A stretch of 64,000 nt of DNA from Candidatus Competibacteraceae bacterium. Its GTDB lineage: Bacteria; Pseudomonadota; Gammaproteobacteria; Competibacterales; Competibacteraceae. Shown in pieces: positions 56,874-64,000 of the stretch; position 1 is the first letter of the stretch, and the number at the start of each line of letters is the position of its first letter. The notes under the pieces were generated by a model. The model was not told where the DNA came from, ran no database searches, and was given only the letters and a program-made list of their open reading frames with translations. The stretch covers positions 1-64,000 of the forward strand of contig RXIW01000008.1 of the NCBI GenBank assembly GCA_003989065.1, in the 5' to 3' direction. A program made the position numbers and the translations under genes.

Positions 56874-58379
56874 ATGAATCAGAACGAATTCCAACGCCTG
56901 GTTGAACAAGGTTTCAACCGTATTCCGGTCGCACGGGAAGTCCTGGCCGATCTCGACACTCCGCTCAGCACCTATCTCAAGCTGGCCGACGCGCCCTACA
57001 GCTATCTATTGGAGTCGGTGCAGGGCGGTGAGAAGTGGGGCCGCTATTCCATCATCGGTCTGCCCTGCCGCAAGATCGTCCGGGTACGCGGTCAGCGCGT
57101 GACCGTCGAACATGCCGGCGAAATCGTCGAAGCGCTCGATTGCCCGGACCCACTGGCCTGGATTCAGGATTTCCAGAGCCGCTACCGAGTGCCGACGGCC
57201 AGCGCCGGGTTGCCGCGCTTCATCGGCGGCCTAGTCGGTTATTTCGGCTATGACGCTATCCGCTACATCGAACCGAAACTGGCGCATTGCCCTAATCCCG
57301 ACCCGCTGGAAAACCCCGACATCCTGCTGCTGGTGTCCGAGGATGTCGTGGTGTTCGACAACCTGGCCGGCCGGCTGTATCTGATCACGCTGGTCGATCC
57401 GGCGGTGGAGCGCGCCTATGCCCGCGCCCAACAACGGTTGGACCAGTGGGTGGCGCGGCTGCGCGATGGCCGCTCGCTCTATGCCTCCCCTCGCCCGGCC
57501 CCGGCGGCGAACCCGACCGAATTCGTCTCCGGTTTCACCCAGCAAGGTTTCGAACAGGCGGTCGAACGGATCAAGGACTACATTCTGGCCGGCGACTGCA
57601 TGCAGGTGGTGCCATCGCAACGGCTGTCGGCCCCGTTCCGGGCCGCGCCGCTGGATCTGTACCGGGCGCTGCGCGGGCTGAACCCCTCGCCATACATGTA
57701 CTTCCTCAATCTGGGCGATTTCCACATCGTTGGTTCTTCGCCGGAAATCCTGGCGCGGCTGGAAGACGGCGTGCTGACGGTGCGTCCGATCGCTGGCACC
57801 CGCCGCCGCGGCGTCAACGATGAACAGGATCGGGCGCTGGAAGCGGAGATGCTGGCCGACCCCAAGGAGCGCGCGGAACATCTGATGCTGATCGATCTGG
57901 GCCGCAACGATGTCGGTCGGGTCAGCACCATCGGCAGCGTGCAATTGACCGAAAAAATGGTGGTCGAACGTTATTCGCACGTCATGCACATCGTCTCCAA
58001 CGTCACCGGGCGCTTGCGGCCGGGCCTCACCGCCATCGACGCCCTGCGCGCCACCTTCCCGGCCGGCACCGTCAGCGGTGCGCCCAAGATCCGCGCCATG
58101 GAAATCATCGACGAGCTGGAACCGGTCAAACGCGGGGTCTATGCCGGCGCGGTCGGCTATCTGTCGTGGTCCGGCAACATGGATACCGCCATCGCCATCC
58201 GCACTGCAGTGATCAAGGACGGCCTGCTGCACGTCCAGGCCGGAGCCGGCATCGTGGCCGATTCCGTGCCGACCAGCGAATGGGAAGAAACCATGAACAA
58301 GGGCCGTGCGCTGTTCCGGGCGGCGGAACTGGCGGAACGCGGGTTGGACGAGCCCCGACCGGTCGGAGAACAGGAGTAA
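56874..58379 (+). CDS. trpE: Anthranilate synthase component I
   Basis: Large subunit of anthranilate synthase, using chorismate and ammonia from TrpG. The 501-residue protein contains the chorismate-binding domain motifs '[12 protein letters not shown]', 'PIAGTRRRG', '[15 protein letters not shown]' and '[19 protein letters not shown]'. An N-terminal Trp-binding segment '[10 protein letters not shown]...[19 protein letters not shown]' suggests feedback control by tryptophan. The 138-base gap after gph contains no Trp-rich leader peptide, so no attenuator is visible. Confidence 0.97.
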   Translation: MNQNEFQRLVEQGFNRIPVAREVLADLDTPLSTYLKLADAPYSYLLESVQGGEKWGRYSIIGLPCRKIVRVRGQRVTVEHAGEIVEALDCPDPLAWIQDFQSRYRVPTASAGLPRFIGGLVGYFGYDAIRYIEPKLAHCPNPDPLENPDILLLVSEDVVVFDNLAGRLYLITLVDPAVERAYARAQQRLDQWVARLRDGRSLYASPRPAPAANPTEFVSGFTQQGFEQAVERIKDYILAGDCMQVVPSQRLSAPFRAAPLDLYRALRGLNPSPYMYFLNLGDFHIVGSSPEILARLEDGVLTVRPIAGTRRRGVNDEQDRALEAEMLADPKERAEHLMLIDLGRNDVGRVSTIGSVQLTEKMVVERYSHVMHIVSNVTGRLRPGLTAIDALRATFPAGTVSGAPKIRAMEIIDELEPVKRGVYAGAVGYLSWSGNMDTAIAIRTAVIKDGLLHVQAGAGIVADSVPTSEWEETMNKGRALFRAAELAERGLDEPRPVGEQE

Positions 58380-58385
58380 AGCGCC

Positions 58386-58967
58386 ATGCTACTGATGATC
58401 GATAACTACGATTCCTTCACCTACAACCTGGTGCAGTACTTCGGCGAGCTGGGCGAGGATGTGCAGGTCTACCGCAACGACCAGATTTCCACGGCGGACA
58501 TCGCCGCGCTGCATCCGGAGCGCATCGTGCTGTCGCCCGGTCCCTGCACCCCCACCGAAGCGGGCATCTCCCTTGCCACCATCGAGCGCTTCGCGGGCGA
58601 AATCCCCCTGTTCGGCGTCTGTTTAGGCCATCAGAGCATCGGCCAGGCGTTCGGCGGACGCATCGTACGCGCCGGCCAGGTCATGCACGGCAAGACCTCG
58701 GAGGTCTATCACGCCGGCCAGGGCGTATTCGCCGAGCTGCCCAACCCTTTCACCGTGGTGCGCTACCACTCCCTGGTGATCGAAAAGGCCACCCTGCCGG
58801 ACTGCCTGGAAATCACCGCCTGGACCCAGACCCCGGACGGCGCCATCGACGAGATCATGGGCGTGCGCCACAAGACCCTGCCGGTCGAAGGTGTGCAGTT
58901 CCATCCCGAGTCCATCCTGACCGAAAACGGCCACGCCCTGCTGCGCCATTTCCTCACCCGGCACTGA
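58386..58967 (+). CDS. trpG: Anthranilate synthase component II (glutamine amidotransferase)
   Basis: Supplies ammonia to TrpE. The 193-residue class-I amidotransferase shows '[19 protein letters not shown]', the Cys nucleophile in '[15 protein letters not shown]' (about residue 79) and the His-Glu pair in '[13 protein letters not shown]'. PabA proteins are near-identical in form and TrpG may also serve 4-aminobenzoate synthesis. It follows trpE by 6 bases. Confidence 0.95.
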   Translation: MLLMIDNYDSFTYNLVQYFGELGEDVQVYRNDQISTADIAALHPERIVLSPGPCTPTEAGISLATIERFAGEIPLFGVCLGHQSIGQAFGGRIVRAGQVMHGKTSEVYHAGQGVFAELPNPFTVVRYHSLVIEKATLPDCLEITAWTQTPDGAIDEIMGVRHKTLPVEGVQFHPESILTENGHALLRHFLTRH

Positions 58968-58996
58968 ACGCCCAGATAGAGATAGAGTACCGAACC

Positions 58997-60031
58997 ATGT
59001 CCATCACGCCCCAGGAAGCCCTGCAACGCTGCATCGAACACCGTGAGATCTTCCACGACGAAATGCTGTCGCTGATGCGCCAGATCATGGCCGGCGAAAT
59101 TTCGCCGGTGATGACCGCCGCCATTCTCACCGGTCTGCGGATCAAGAAGGAAACCATCGGCGAAATCACCGCCGCCGCCATGGTGATGCGCGAGCTGTCC
59201 ACCAAAGTTCAGGTCCCGCCGCCGCACGAACATTTCGTGGACATCGTCGGTACCGGGGGCGATGGCGCGCATACCTTCAACATCTCCACCGCCTCGATGT
59301 TCGTCACGGCCGCTGCCGGCGCGCAGGTCGCCAAACACGGCAACCGCAGCGTCTCGTCCAAATCCGGCAGCGCCGACGTGCTGGAAGCGCTCGGCGTGCG
59401 CATCGACCTAAAAGCCGAACAGGTGGCCGAATGCATTCAAACCACCGGGATCGGCTTCATGTTCGCGCCCAATCACCACAGCGCGATGAAGAATGTGGCA
59501 CCGGTGCGGCGCGAGATGGGCGTGCGCACCATCTTCAACATCCTCGGCCCCCTGACCAACCCGGCCAGCGCCCCGAACCAGCTGATGGGCGTATTTCACC
59601 CCGACCTGGTCGGCATCCAGGTGCGAGTGATGCAGCGGCTGGGCGCGCAACATGTGCTGGTGGTCTGGGGCAAGGATGGCATGGATGAAATCTCGCTCGG
59701 CGCTGCGACCCAGATCGGCGAACTCAAGAACGGCGAGATCCTGGAATACGAGATTCATCCCGAGGATTTCGGGTTGGCCATGATCTCCAATCGAGGATTG
59801 AAGGTAGAAAACGCTGAACACTCCAAGGCGATGCTGCTGAGCGCGCTGGACAACGAACCGGGCGCTCCACGCGACATCGTGATCTTCAACGCTGGCGCGG
59901 CGCTCTACGCCGCCAACGTCAGCCCCTCCATCGACGCGGGGATCAAGCGGGCGCAGGAGGCATTGGTCAGCGGCGCGGCGCGGGCCAAGCTCGACGAGTT
60001 CATCCGCTGCACCCAGCAGCTGGCGTCATGA
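58997..60031 (+). CDS. trpD: Anthranilate phosphoribosyltransferase
   Basis: Transfers phosphoribose to anthranilate. The 344-residue length is standard. Motifs include '[17 protein letters not shown]', '[21 protein letters not shown]' (20-residue core) and '[10 protein letters not shown]'. The trpC ATG overlaps its stop as ATGA. Confidence 0.97.
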   Translation: MSITPQEALQRCIEHREIFHDEMLSLMRQIMAGEISPVMTAAILTGLRIKKETIGEITAAAMVMRELSTKVQVPPPHEHFVDIVGTGGDGAHTFNISTASMFVTAAAGAQVAKHGNRSVSSKSGSADVLEALGVRIDLKAEQVAECIQTTGIGFMFAPNHHSAMKNVAPVRREMGVRTIFNILGPLTNPASAPNQLMGVFHPDLVGIQVRVMQRLGAQHVLVVWGKDGMDEISLGAATQIGELKNGEILEYEIHPEDFGLAMISNRGLKVENAEHSKAMLLSALDNEPGAPRDIVIFNAGAALYAANVSPSIDAGIKRAQEALVSGAARAKLDEFIRCTQQLAS

Positions 60032-60831
60032 GCGGGGCGACCGACATCCTCCAGCGGATTCTCGCCCGCAAGGCCGAGGAAATCGCCGAGCGCCGCCAAC
60101 GGCTGAGCCTGGACGAGTTGCAGCGGCGCGGTGCGCATTTGCCGCCGCCACGGCCGTTTCTCGGCCAGCTGGAGCGCACCGTAGCGCAAGGTCGTCCGGC
60201 GGTCATCGCCGAAATCAAGCGCGCCTCGCCCAGCAAAGGGCTGTTGCGCGATCCGTTCGAACCCGCTGCCATCGCCCGAAGCTACGCAGCGGCTGGAGCT
60301 GCCTGCCTGTCGGTATTGACCGATCGCGACTTCTTCCAGGGTCACGAGGACTACCTGCAACAGGCGCGGGCGGCCTGCGAACTACCGGCGCTGCGCAAGG
60401 ATTTCATCATCGATCCGTACCAGGTGCACGAAGCTCGCCTGATCGGGGCCGATGCCATCCTGTTGATCGTGGCCGCGCTCGACGATGCAGCACTACAAAC
60501 GCTGGCACAGCTGGCCATGGAGCTGGGAATGAGCGTACTGGTCGAAGTCCATGACGCCGACGAGCTGGAACGGGCGCTGGCCACCGATGCCAAGCTGATC
60601 GGTGTCAACAACCGCAATCTGCGCACTTTCGACACCCGCCTGGAAACCACCTTGAACCTGCTGGCCCGCATCCCCCCAGATCGCCTAGTCGTTACCGAGA
60701 GTGGGATTCATACACCAGAAGATGTGGCGCTGATGCGTGAACACGGCGTTCATGCTTTTTTGGTCGGCGAGGCGTTCATGCGCGCCGCTGACCCTGGCGC
60801 AAAACTGGCGGAACTGTTCGGCGGCGGCTGA
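60028..60831 (+). CDS. trpC: Indole-3-glycerol phosphate synthase
   Basis: Closes the indole ring in tryptophan synthesis. The 267-residue TIM barrel shows '[18 protein letters not shown]' (catalytic Lys), '[14 protein letters not shown]' and '[17 protein letters not shown]', then '[12 protein letters not shown]'. It is mono-functional, not fused to TrpF. It shares a 4-base overlap with trpD. Confidence 0.97.
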   Translation: MSGATDILQRILARKAEEIAERRQRLSLDELQRRGAHLPPPRPFLGQLERTVAQGRPAVIAEIKRASPSKGLLRDPFEPAAIARSYAAAGAACLSVLTDRDFFQGHEDYLQQARAACELPALRKDFIIDPYQVHEARLIGADAILLIVAALDDAALQTLAQLAMELGMSVLVEVHDADELERALATDAKLIGVNNRNLRTFDTRLETTLNLLARIPPDRLVVTESGIHTPEDVALMREHGVHAFLVGEAFMRAADPGAKLAELFGGG

Positions 60832-60928
60832 TCCGGCCACCCTGTCGCAACCCTACTGCCCACGACACCGCCAACAACCCAGACTGATCTCCATCCACCC
60901 AAGCAAACCCGTCCAGGAGAACAACAAC

Positions 60929-61366
60929 ATGAAAGCCCGTATTACCTGGCTGGAAGACATGACCTACGTTGCTCAAACCGCCAGTGGCCACGCTGTGGTG
61001 ATCGATGGCCCACCGGAACTGGGCGGTCACAACCTCGGGCCACGACCGATGGAAATGCTATTGATGGGCATGGGCGGTTGCACTGCCATCGATGTGGTCA
61101 ATATCCTGCGCAAGGCCCGCCAGAACCTGCACGGCTGCGAAATCCAGGTCGAAGCGGACCGCGCCGACAGCGACCCCAAGGTCTTCACCGCCATTCGCGT
61201 GCATTTTCTCCTGACTGGCAAGGCCCTGAACGCCAAGCATGTCGAACGCGCCATTCAACTGTCAGCCGAGAAGTACTGCTCGGCATCGATCATGCTGGGC
61301 AAGACCGCCCAGATCATCCATACCTTCGAGATTCGCGAGACGGGCGCAGAGCGGCCGGCGTCATAG
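60929..61366 (+). CDS. OsmC family protein
   Basis: A 145-residue OsmC/Ohr-fold protein. The two redox Cys are in 'GMGGCTAIDVV' and 'AEKYCSASIM', typical of OsmC-like hydroperoxide reductases. The subgroup with 'SAEKYCSASIML' belongs to the YhfA-like branch. AGGAGA precedes the ATG at 60929. The longer open frame starting at 60737 overlaps trpC and is not used. It is commonly found between trpC and speD in gammaproteobacteria. Confidence 0.88.
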   Translation: MKARITWLEDMTYVAQTASGHAVVIDGPPELGGHNLGPRPMEMLLMGMGGCTAIDVVNILRKARQNLHGCEIQVEADRADSDPKVFTAIRVHFLLTGKALNAKHVERAIQLSAEKYCSASIMLGKTAQIIHTFEIRETGAERPAS

Positions 61367-61468
61367 CGCCGCCATGTAATCCTGCTATACTCGCGCGCTT
61401 TCTGAAAAGTGCGCCGACGTACGAGTCGGCGGGGTTTGGCTTGTTCGCCACTGGGGAGGGTCGACGCC

Positions 61469-62287
61469 GTGACTCCAAAGCCGATGCCCAGACTGCGGTT
61501 GCAGGGGTTCAACAACCTCACCAAGACGCTCAGCTTCAATATCTACGACATCTGCTACGCCTCGACCCCCGAGCAGCAAGAGCGTTATATCGCCTATATC
61601 GACGATGCCTACAACGCCGAACGGCTGACGCAGATCCTGACCCAGGTCTCCAACATCATCGGCGCCAACATCCTGAACATCGCCCGACAAGATTATGAGC
61701 CGAAGGGGGCCAGCGTCACCATGCTGATTTCCGAGGAGCCGATCACTTCCGATCAGCTGTCCAATTCCGAATCGCCCGGTCCGCTGCCCGATGCCGTCAT
61801 CTGCCATCTCGACAAGAGCCACATCGCGGTTCACACCTATCCGGAAAGCCACCCCGACAACGGCATCAGCACCTTCCGGGCCGACATCGACGTCTCGACC
61901 TGCGGCCGCATCTCCCCGCTCAAGGCGCTCAACTATCTGATTCACAGCTTCGAATCGGATATCGTCGCCATCGACTATCGAGTGCGCGGTTTCACCCGCG
62001 ACGTGACTGGCAAGAAACACTTCATCGATCACCAGATCAATTCGATCCAGAATTTCCTCTCCAAGGACACCCGTGAGCGGTACCAGATGATCGATGTCAA
62101 CGTCTATCAGGAGCACATCTTTCATACCAAGATGCTGCTGAAGGATTTCGACCTGAACAATTACCTGTTCAGCGTGGACAAGCAGGACGTGCCACCGCGC
62201 GAACAGTTGGAAATCGAGCAGCGCGTGCGGCGGGAAATGGCCGAGATTTTTTACGGCGAGAACCTGCACAAGAGCCTGCAGATCTAG
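61469..62287 (+). CDS. speD: Adenosylmethionine decarboxylase, proenzyme
   Basis: Supplies the aminopropyl donor for spermidine. The 272-residue product is of the E. coli SpeD class. The self-cleavage and pyruvoyl-forming Lys-Ser bond lies in '[13 protein letters not shown]' (Ser about 117). '[20 protein letters not shown]' forms the N-terminus. The GTG at 61469, with GGGGAGGG eight bases upstream, is chosen over an upstream extension; the ATG at 61484 is the alternative. With the ornithine decarboxylase of this window it indicates spermidine synthesis. Confidence 0.94.
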   Translation: MTPKPMPRLRLQGFNNLTKTLSFNIYDICYASTPEQQERYIAYIDDAYNAERLTQILTQVSNIIGANILNIARQDYEPKGASVTMLISEEPITSDQLSNSESPGPLPDAVICHLDKSHIAVHTYPESHPDNGISTFRADIDVSTCGRISPLKALNYLIHSFESDIVAIDYRVRGFTRDVTGKKHFIDHQINSIQNFLSKDTRERYQMIDVNVYQEHIFHTKMLLKDFDLNNYLFSVDKQDVPPREQLEIEQRVRREMAEIFYGENLHKSLQI

Positions 62288-62364
62288 CCATCCCGCATCA
62301 GCTGGCCCTCCTGCCTCCCCCACCGGGAGCCGCAGGACGGACGCCAAGCCGCCGATAGCGATCC

Positions 62365-63009
62365 TCAAACCCAATAGGTGGTCTTGGTCATCACCTTGGA
62401 CATCCCTTTCATCAGCAGCCGGATCGGCAAAGGCAGGCGCGCGCCGCCCGCCGCCAGCGCATAGGTGGCGTGACGAGCTTCGTCTTCCTTCATCTGCCCC
62501 AGGATCGCCCGACTCTGTTGATCCTGGGCCGGCAGTTGGTCCAAGTGGGTATTCAGGTGCTCGATCACCTGATGCTCGGTCTCCGCGACGAACCCCAGAC
62601 TCCAACGGTCTCCGGCCTTGCCGGCCAGCGCGCCAATCGCGAATGAGCCAGCGTAGAATAATGGGTTCAGCAAACTGGCATGGCTATCCAGTTCCCGCAG
62701 CCGCGTCGCACACCAAGCCAGATGATCGTTTTCCTCGTCGGCAGCCTGCTCCATGCGATCCCGCACCGTTTCCAGCCGCGCCGTCAGCGCCTGGCCCTGA
62801 TACAGCGCCTGCGCGCACACTTCGCCGGTATGGTTGACGCGCATCAGCCGCGCCGCCAGCTGTCGCTCCTCGGGCTGCAGTTCGGCGGCGGACGCACCGC
62901 CGGCCGGGTTGGGCCGCCCGGTCGTCTCCGGACGACCGAACAGGGTGCGAACAGCCTGATCGAAATGGATGAGCACGGCATCGGCAGCGGTATAGTAGCG
63001 GGTGGTCAT
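62365..63009 (-). CDS. coq7: Coq7-type demethoxyubiquinone hydroxylase
   Basis: Di-iron hydroxylase of the penultimate step of ubiquinone synthesis. The 214-residue protein carries the ligands in 'MRVNHTGEVCAQALY', 'DEENDHLAWC', 'AETEHQVIEH' and 'KEDEARHATYA' (ExxH motifs). It is the alternative to UbiF. The ATG at 63009 is chosen; a TTG six bases earlier is less likely. It is divergent from the ferredoxin-like gene and converges on speD. Confidence 0.94.
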   Translation of the reverse strand: MTTRYYTAADAVLIHFDQAVRTLFGRPETTGRPNPAGGASAAELQPEERQLAARLMRVNHTGEVCAQALYQGQALTARLETVRDRMEQAADEENDHLAWCATRLRELDSHASLLNPLFYAGSFAIGALAGKAGDRWSLGFVAETEHQVIEHLNTHLDQLPAQDQQSRAILGQMKEDEARHATYALAAGGARLPLPIRLLMKGMSKVMTKTTYWV

Positions 63010-63041
63010 GGGCAAGCGTTTCGAGTTGGAAGGAGGTTAAG

Positions 63042-63350
63042 GTGTCCTATTATCGCTATCATGTATTCTTTTGCACTAATCTGCGGGACGACGGATCGCA
63101 ATGCTGCCAACAGTGCGGCGCCCGGGAAGCACGCGACTACGTCAAGCAACGGGTCAAGGAGCTCGGTTCGGCGATTCCCCACAAGGTCCGAATCAACACT
63201 GCCGGTTGCCTGGACCGCTGCGCCGAAGGACCGGTTATCGTGATCTATCCCGAAGAAACCTGGTACACCTACATAGACCATGCCGACTTGAACGAAATCA
63301 TCGAAGAACATCTCGTCCATGGCCGCACGGTGGAGCGGTTACGCATCTAG
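63042..63350 (+). CDS. Thioredoxin-like (2Fe-2S) ferredoxin family protein
   Basis: A 102-residue protein: 'YRYHVFFCTNLRDDGSQCC' with a Cys pair, and 'NTAGCLDRCAEGPVIVIYPE' with CxxxC. These four Cys fit the thioredoxin-like [2Fe-2S] ferredoxins (NuoE/hox-like fold). The partner is unknown. The GTG start at 63042 has a full AAGGAGG upstream. Confidence 0.85.
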   Translation: MSYYRYHVFFCTNLRDDGSQCCQQCGAREARDYVKQRVKELGSAIPHKVRINTAGCLDRCAEGPVIVIYPEETWYTYIDHADLNEIIEEHLVHGRTVERLRI

Positions 63351-63374
63351 CCGGCTCGTGACTGGATTCACTAC

Positions 63375-63403
63375 TTGTAAAACATCCGGCGCTTGAGTAC
63401 GAT
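63375..63403 (+). promoter_or_regulatory. Candidate promoter of rplM-rpsI
   Basis: TTGTAA (63375-63380), 17 bases and TACGAT (63398-63403) form a plausible sigma-70 promoter about 45 bases upstream of rplM. Both hexamers match at 4/6 only. Confidence 0.45.
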
Positions 63404-63448
63404 ACGCGACTTTCCAAGCGAACACGGACTTTTCGGAGCACGTCATAA

Positions 63449-63883
63449 ATGAAAACTTTCAGCGCCAAGCCGGCCGAGGTCAAGCGCGACTGGTACGTGA
63501 TCGACGCCACGGACAAGGTTCTGGGCCGGCTGTCGTCGGAAATCGCGCGCCGCTTGCGGGGCAAGCACAAGCCTGAATATACTCCGCACGTCGATACGGG
63601 CGACTACATTATCGTGGTCAACGCCGACAAAGTTCGCGCGACTGGACGTAAAACCACCGACAAGATTTATTATCGGACCACCGGCTATGTCGGCAACATC
63701 AAGTCCGTGTCGATGGACAAGCTGTTGCAGCAAACCCCGGAGCGCGTCATTCAGATCGCCGTCAAGGGTATGTTGCCCAAGAATCCGTTGGGTCGGGCGA
63801 TGTTCCGTAAGCTCAAGGTTTACGCCGGTTCCGAGCATCAGCACGCTGCCCAGCAACCCATACCGTTGGATCTGAAGTCGTAA
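63449..63883 (+). CDS. rplM: 50S ribosomal protein L13
   Basis: The 144-residue protein reads '[20 protein letters not shown]' to '[19 protein letters not shown]', typical L13. It is the first gene of the rplM-rpsI operon, with rpsI starting 35 bases later. Confidence 0.98.
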   Translation: MKTFSAKPAEVKRDWYVIDATDKVLGRLSSEIARRLRGKHKPEYTPHVDTGDYIIVVNADKVRATGRKTTDKIYYRTTGYVGNIKSVSMDKLLQQTPERVIQIAVKGMLPKNPLGRAMFRKLKVYAGSEHQHAAQQPIPLDLKS

Positions 63884-63918
63884 CCTTTTGGCGCTTTGAG
63901 CGGGAACGGAACAGCAGC

Positions 63919-64000
63919 ATGATCGAAAATCAGAACTATGGCACGGGCCGGCGCAAGACCGCCTCGGCGCGCGTATTTTTGCGGCGCGGCACAGGTAATA
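63919..64000 (+). CDS. rpsI: 30S ribosomal protein S9 (partial, C-terminus off window)
   Basis: The frame from the ATG at 63919 begins '[20 protein letters not shown]', followed by LRRGTGN, the conserved S9 N-terminus. The window ends after 27 codons. The position directly after rplM confirms it. Confidence 0.95.
   Translation, partial: MIENQNYGTGRRKTASARVFLRRGTGN

Overview
The window is a gap-poor chromosomal segment of a Gram-negative bacterium, almost certainly a gammaproteobacterium. It has TonB/ExbBD with outer-membrane receptors, ubiquinone genes (ubiC-ubiA, coq7), an E. coli-type SpeD, a rpe-gph-trpEGDC run and an rplM-rpsI operon. Polyphosphate kinase, a large pst locus and an actinobacterial-type glycogen synthase would fit a storage-polymer bacterium such as a Competibacteraceae/Chromatiales relative, but that placement is inference from gene content. 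I see no phage, transposon, CRISPR array, rRNA or tRNA.

Region by region: (1) 1-7,660, minus strand: a cobalamin riboswitch, a BtuB-like receptor, a second receptor carrying the CxxxM and HxM residues of the copper receptor OprC, exbB-exbD-tonB, and a metal-chelate binding protein cut by the window edge. (2) 7,860-9,660: a YhbS-type acetyltransferase, a GFA-type zinc protein and an unrecognised HExxH protein. (3) 9,700-19,600, minus strand: ornithine decarboxylase, a HAD phosphatase, ppk1, a Fic-like protein lacking the catalytic His, pstS2, pstB, pstA, pstC and pstS1, with a Pho-box-like promoter in front. (4) 19,700-26,640: a GNAT, a TVP38/TMEM64 membrane protein, two esterases, then a GT4 glycosyltransferase-PAP2 phosphatase pair with a good Pho-box candidate, and the ornithine-lipid genes olsB-olsA. 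(5) 26,900-36,400: glycogen synthase with promoter and terminator, DUF2189 and DUF2934-repeat proteins, DUF1841-nth, a tgpA/DUF58/moxR cluster with a TauE/SafE remnant, a gamma-carbonic-anhydrase-like protein and a secreted Cache-like protein. (6) 36,500-43,000: parE, a PAS-GGDEF cyclase behind a sigma-54-like promoter, and a CheB-CheR-PAS hybrid. (7) 43,000-49,000: tkt-gap-pgk with a structured leader, and a Kef-type antiporter. (8) 49,180-64,000: a DUF6600 protein with a long Gln-rich repeat tail, ubiC-ubiA, an alpha/beta hydrolase, a heme-containing DUF3365-HAMP sensor paired with a DUF4388-like protein, rpe-gph, trpEGDC, an OsmC protein, speD, coq7, a thioredoxin-like ferredoxin and rplM-rpsI.

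The most interesting unit is the stretch from ppk1 to olsA. Phosphate uptake and polyphosphate synthesis sit beside enzymes that could make phosphorus-free membrane lipids: PAP2 releasing diacylglycerol, GT4 glycosylating it, and OlsB/OlsA making ornithine lipid. Pho-box-like repeats precede pstS1 and the GT4 gene. This reads as a candidate phosphate-starvation and lipid-remodelling island, an inference from motifs and gene order only.
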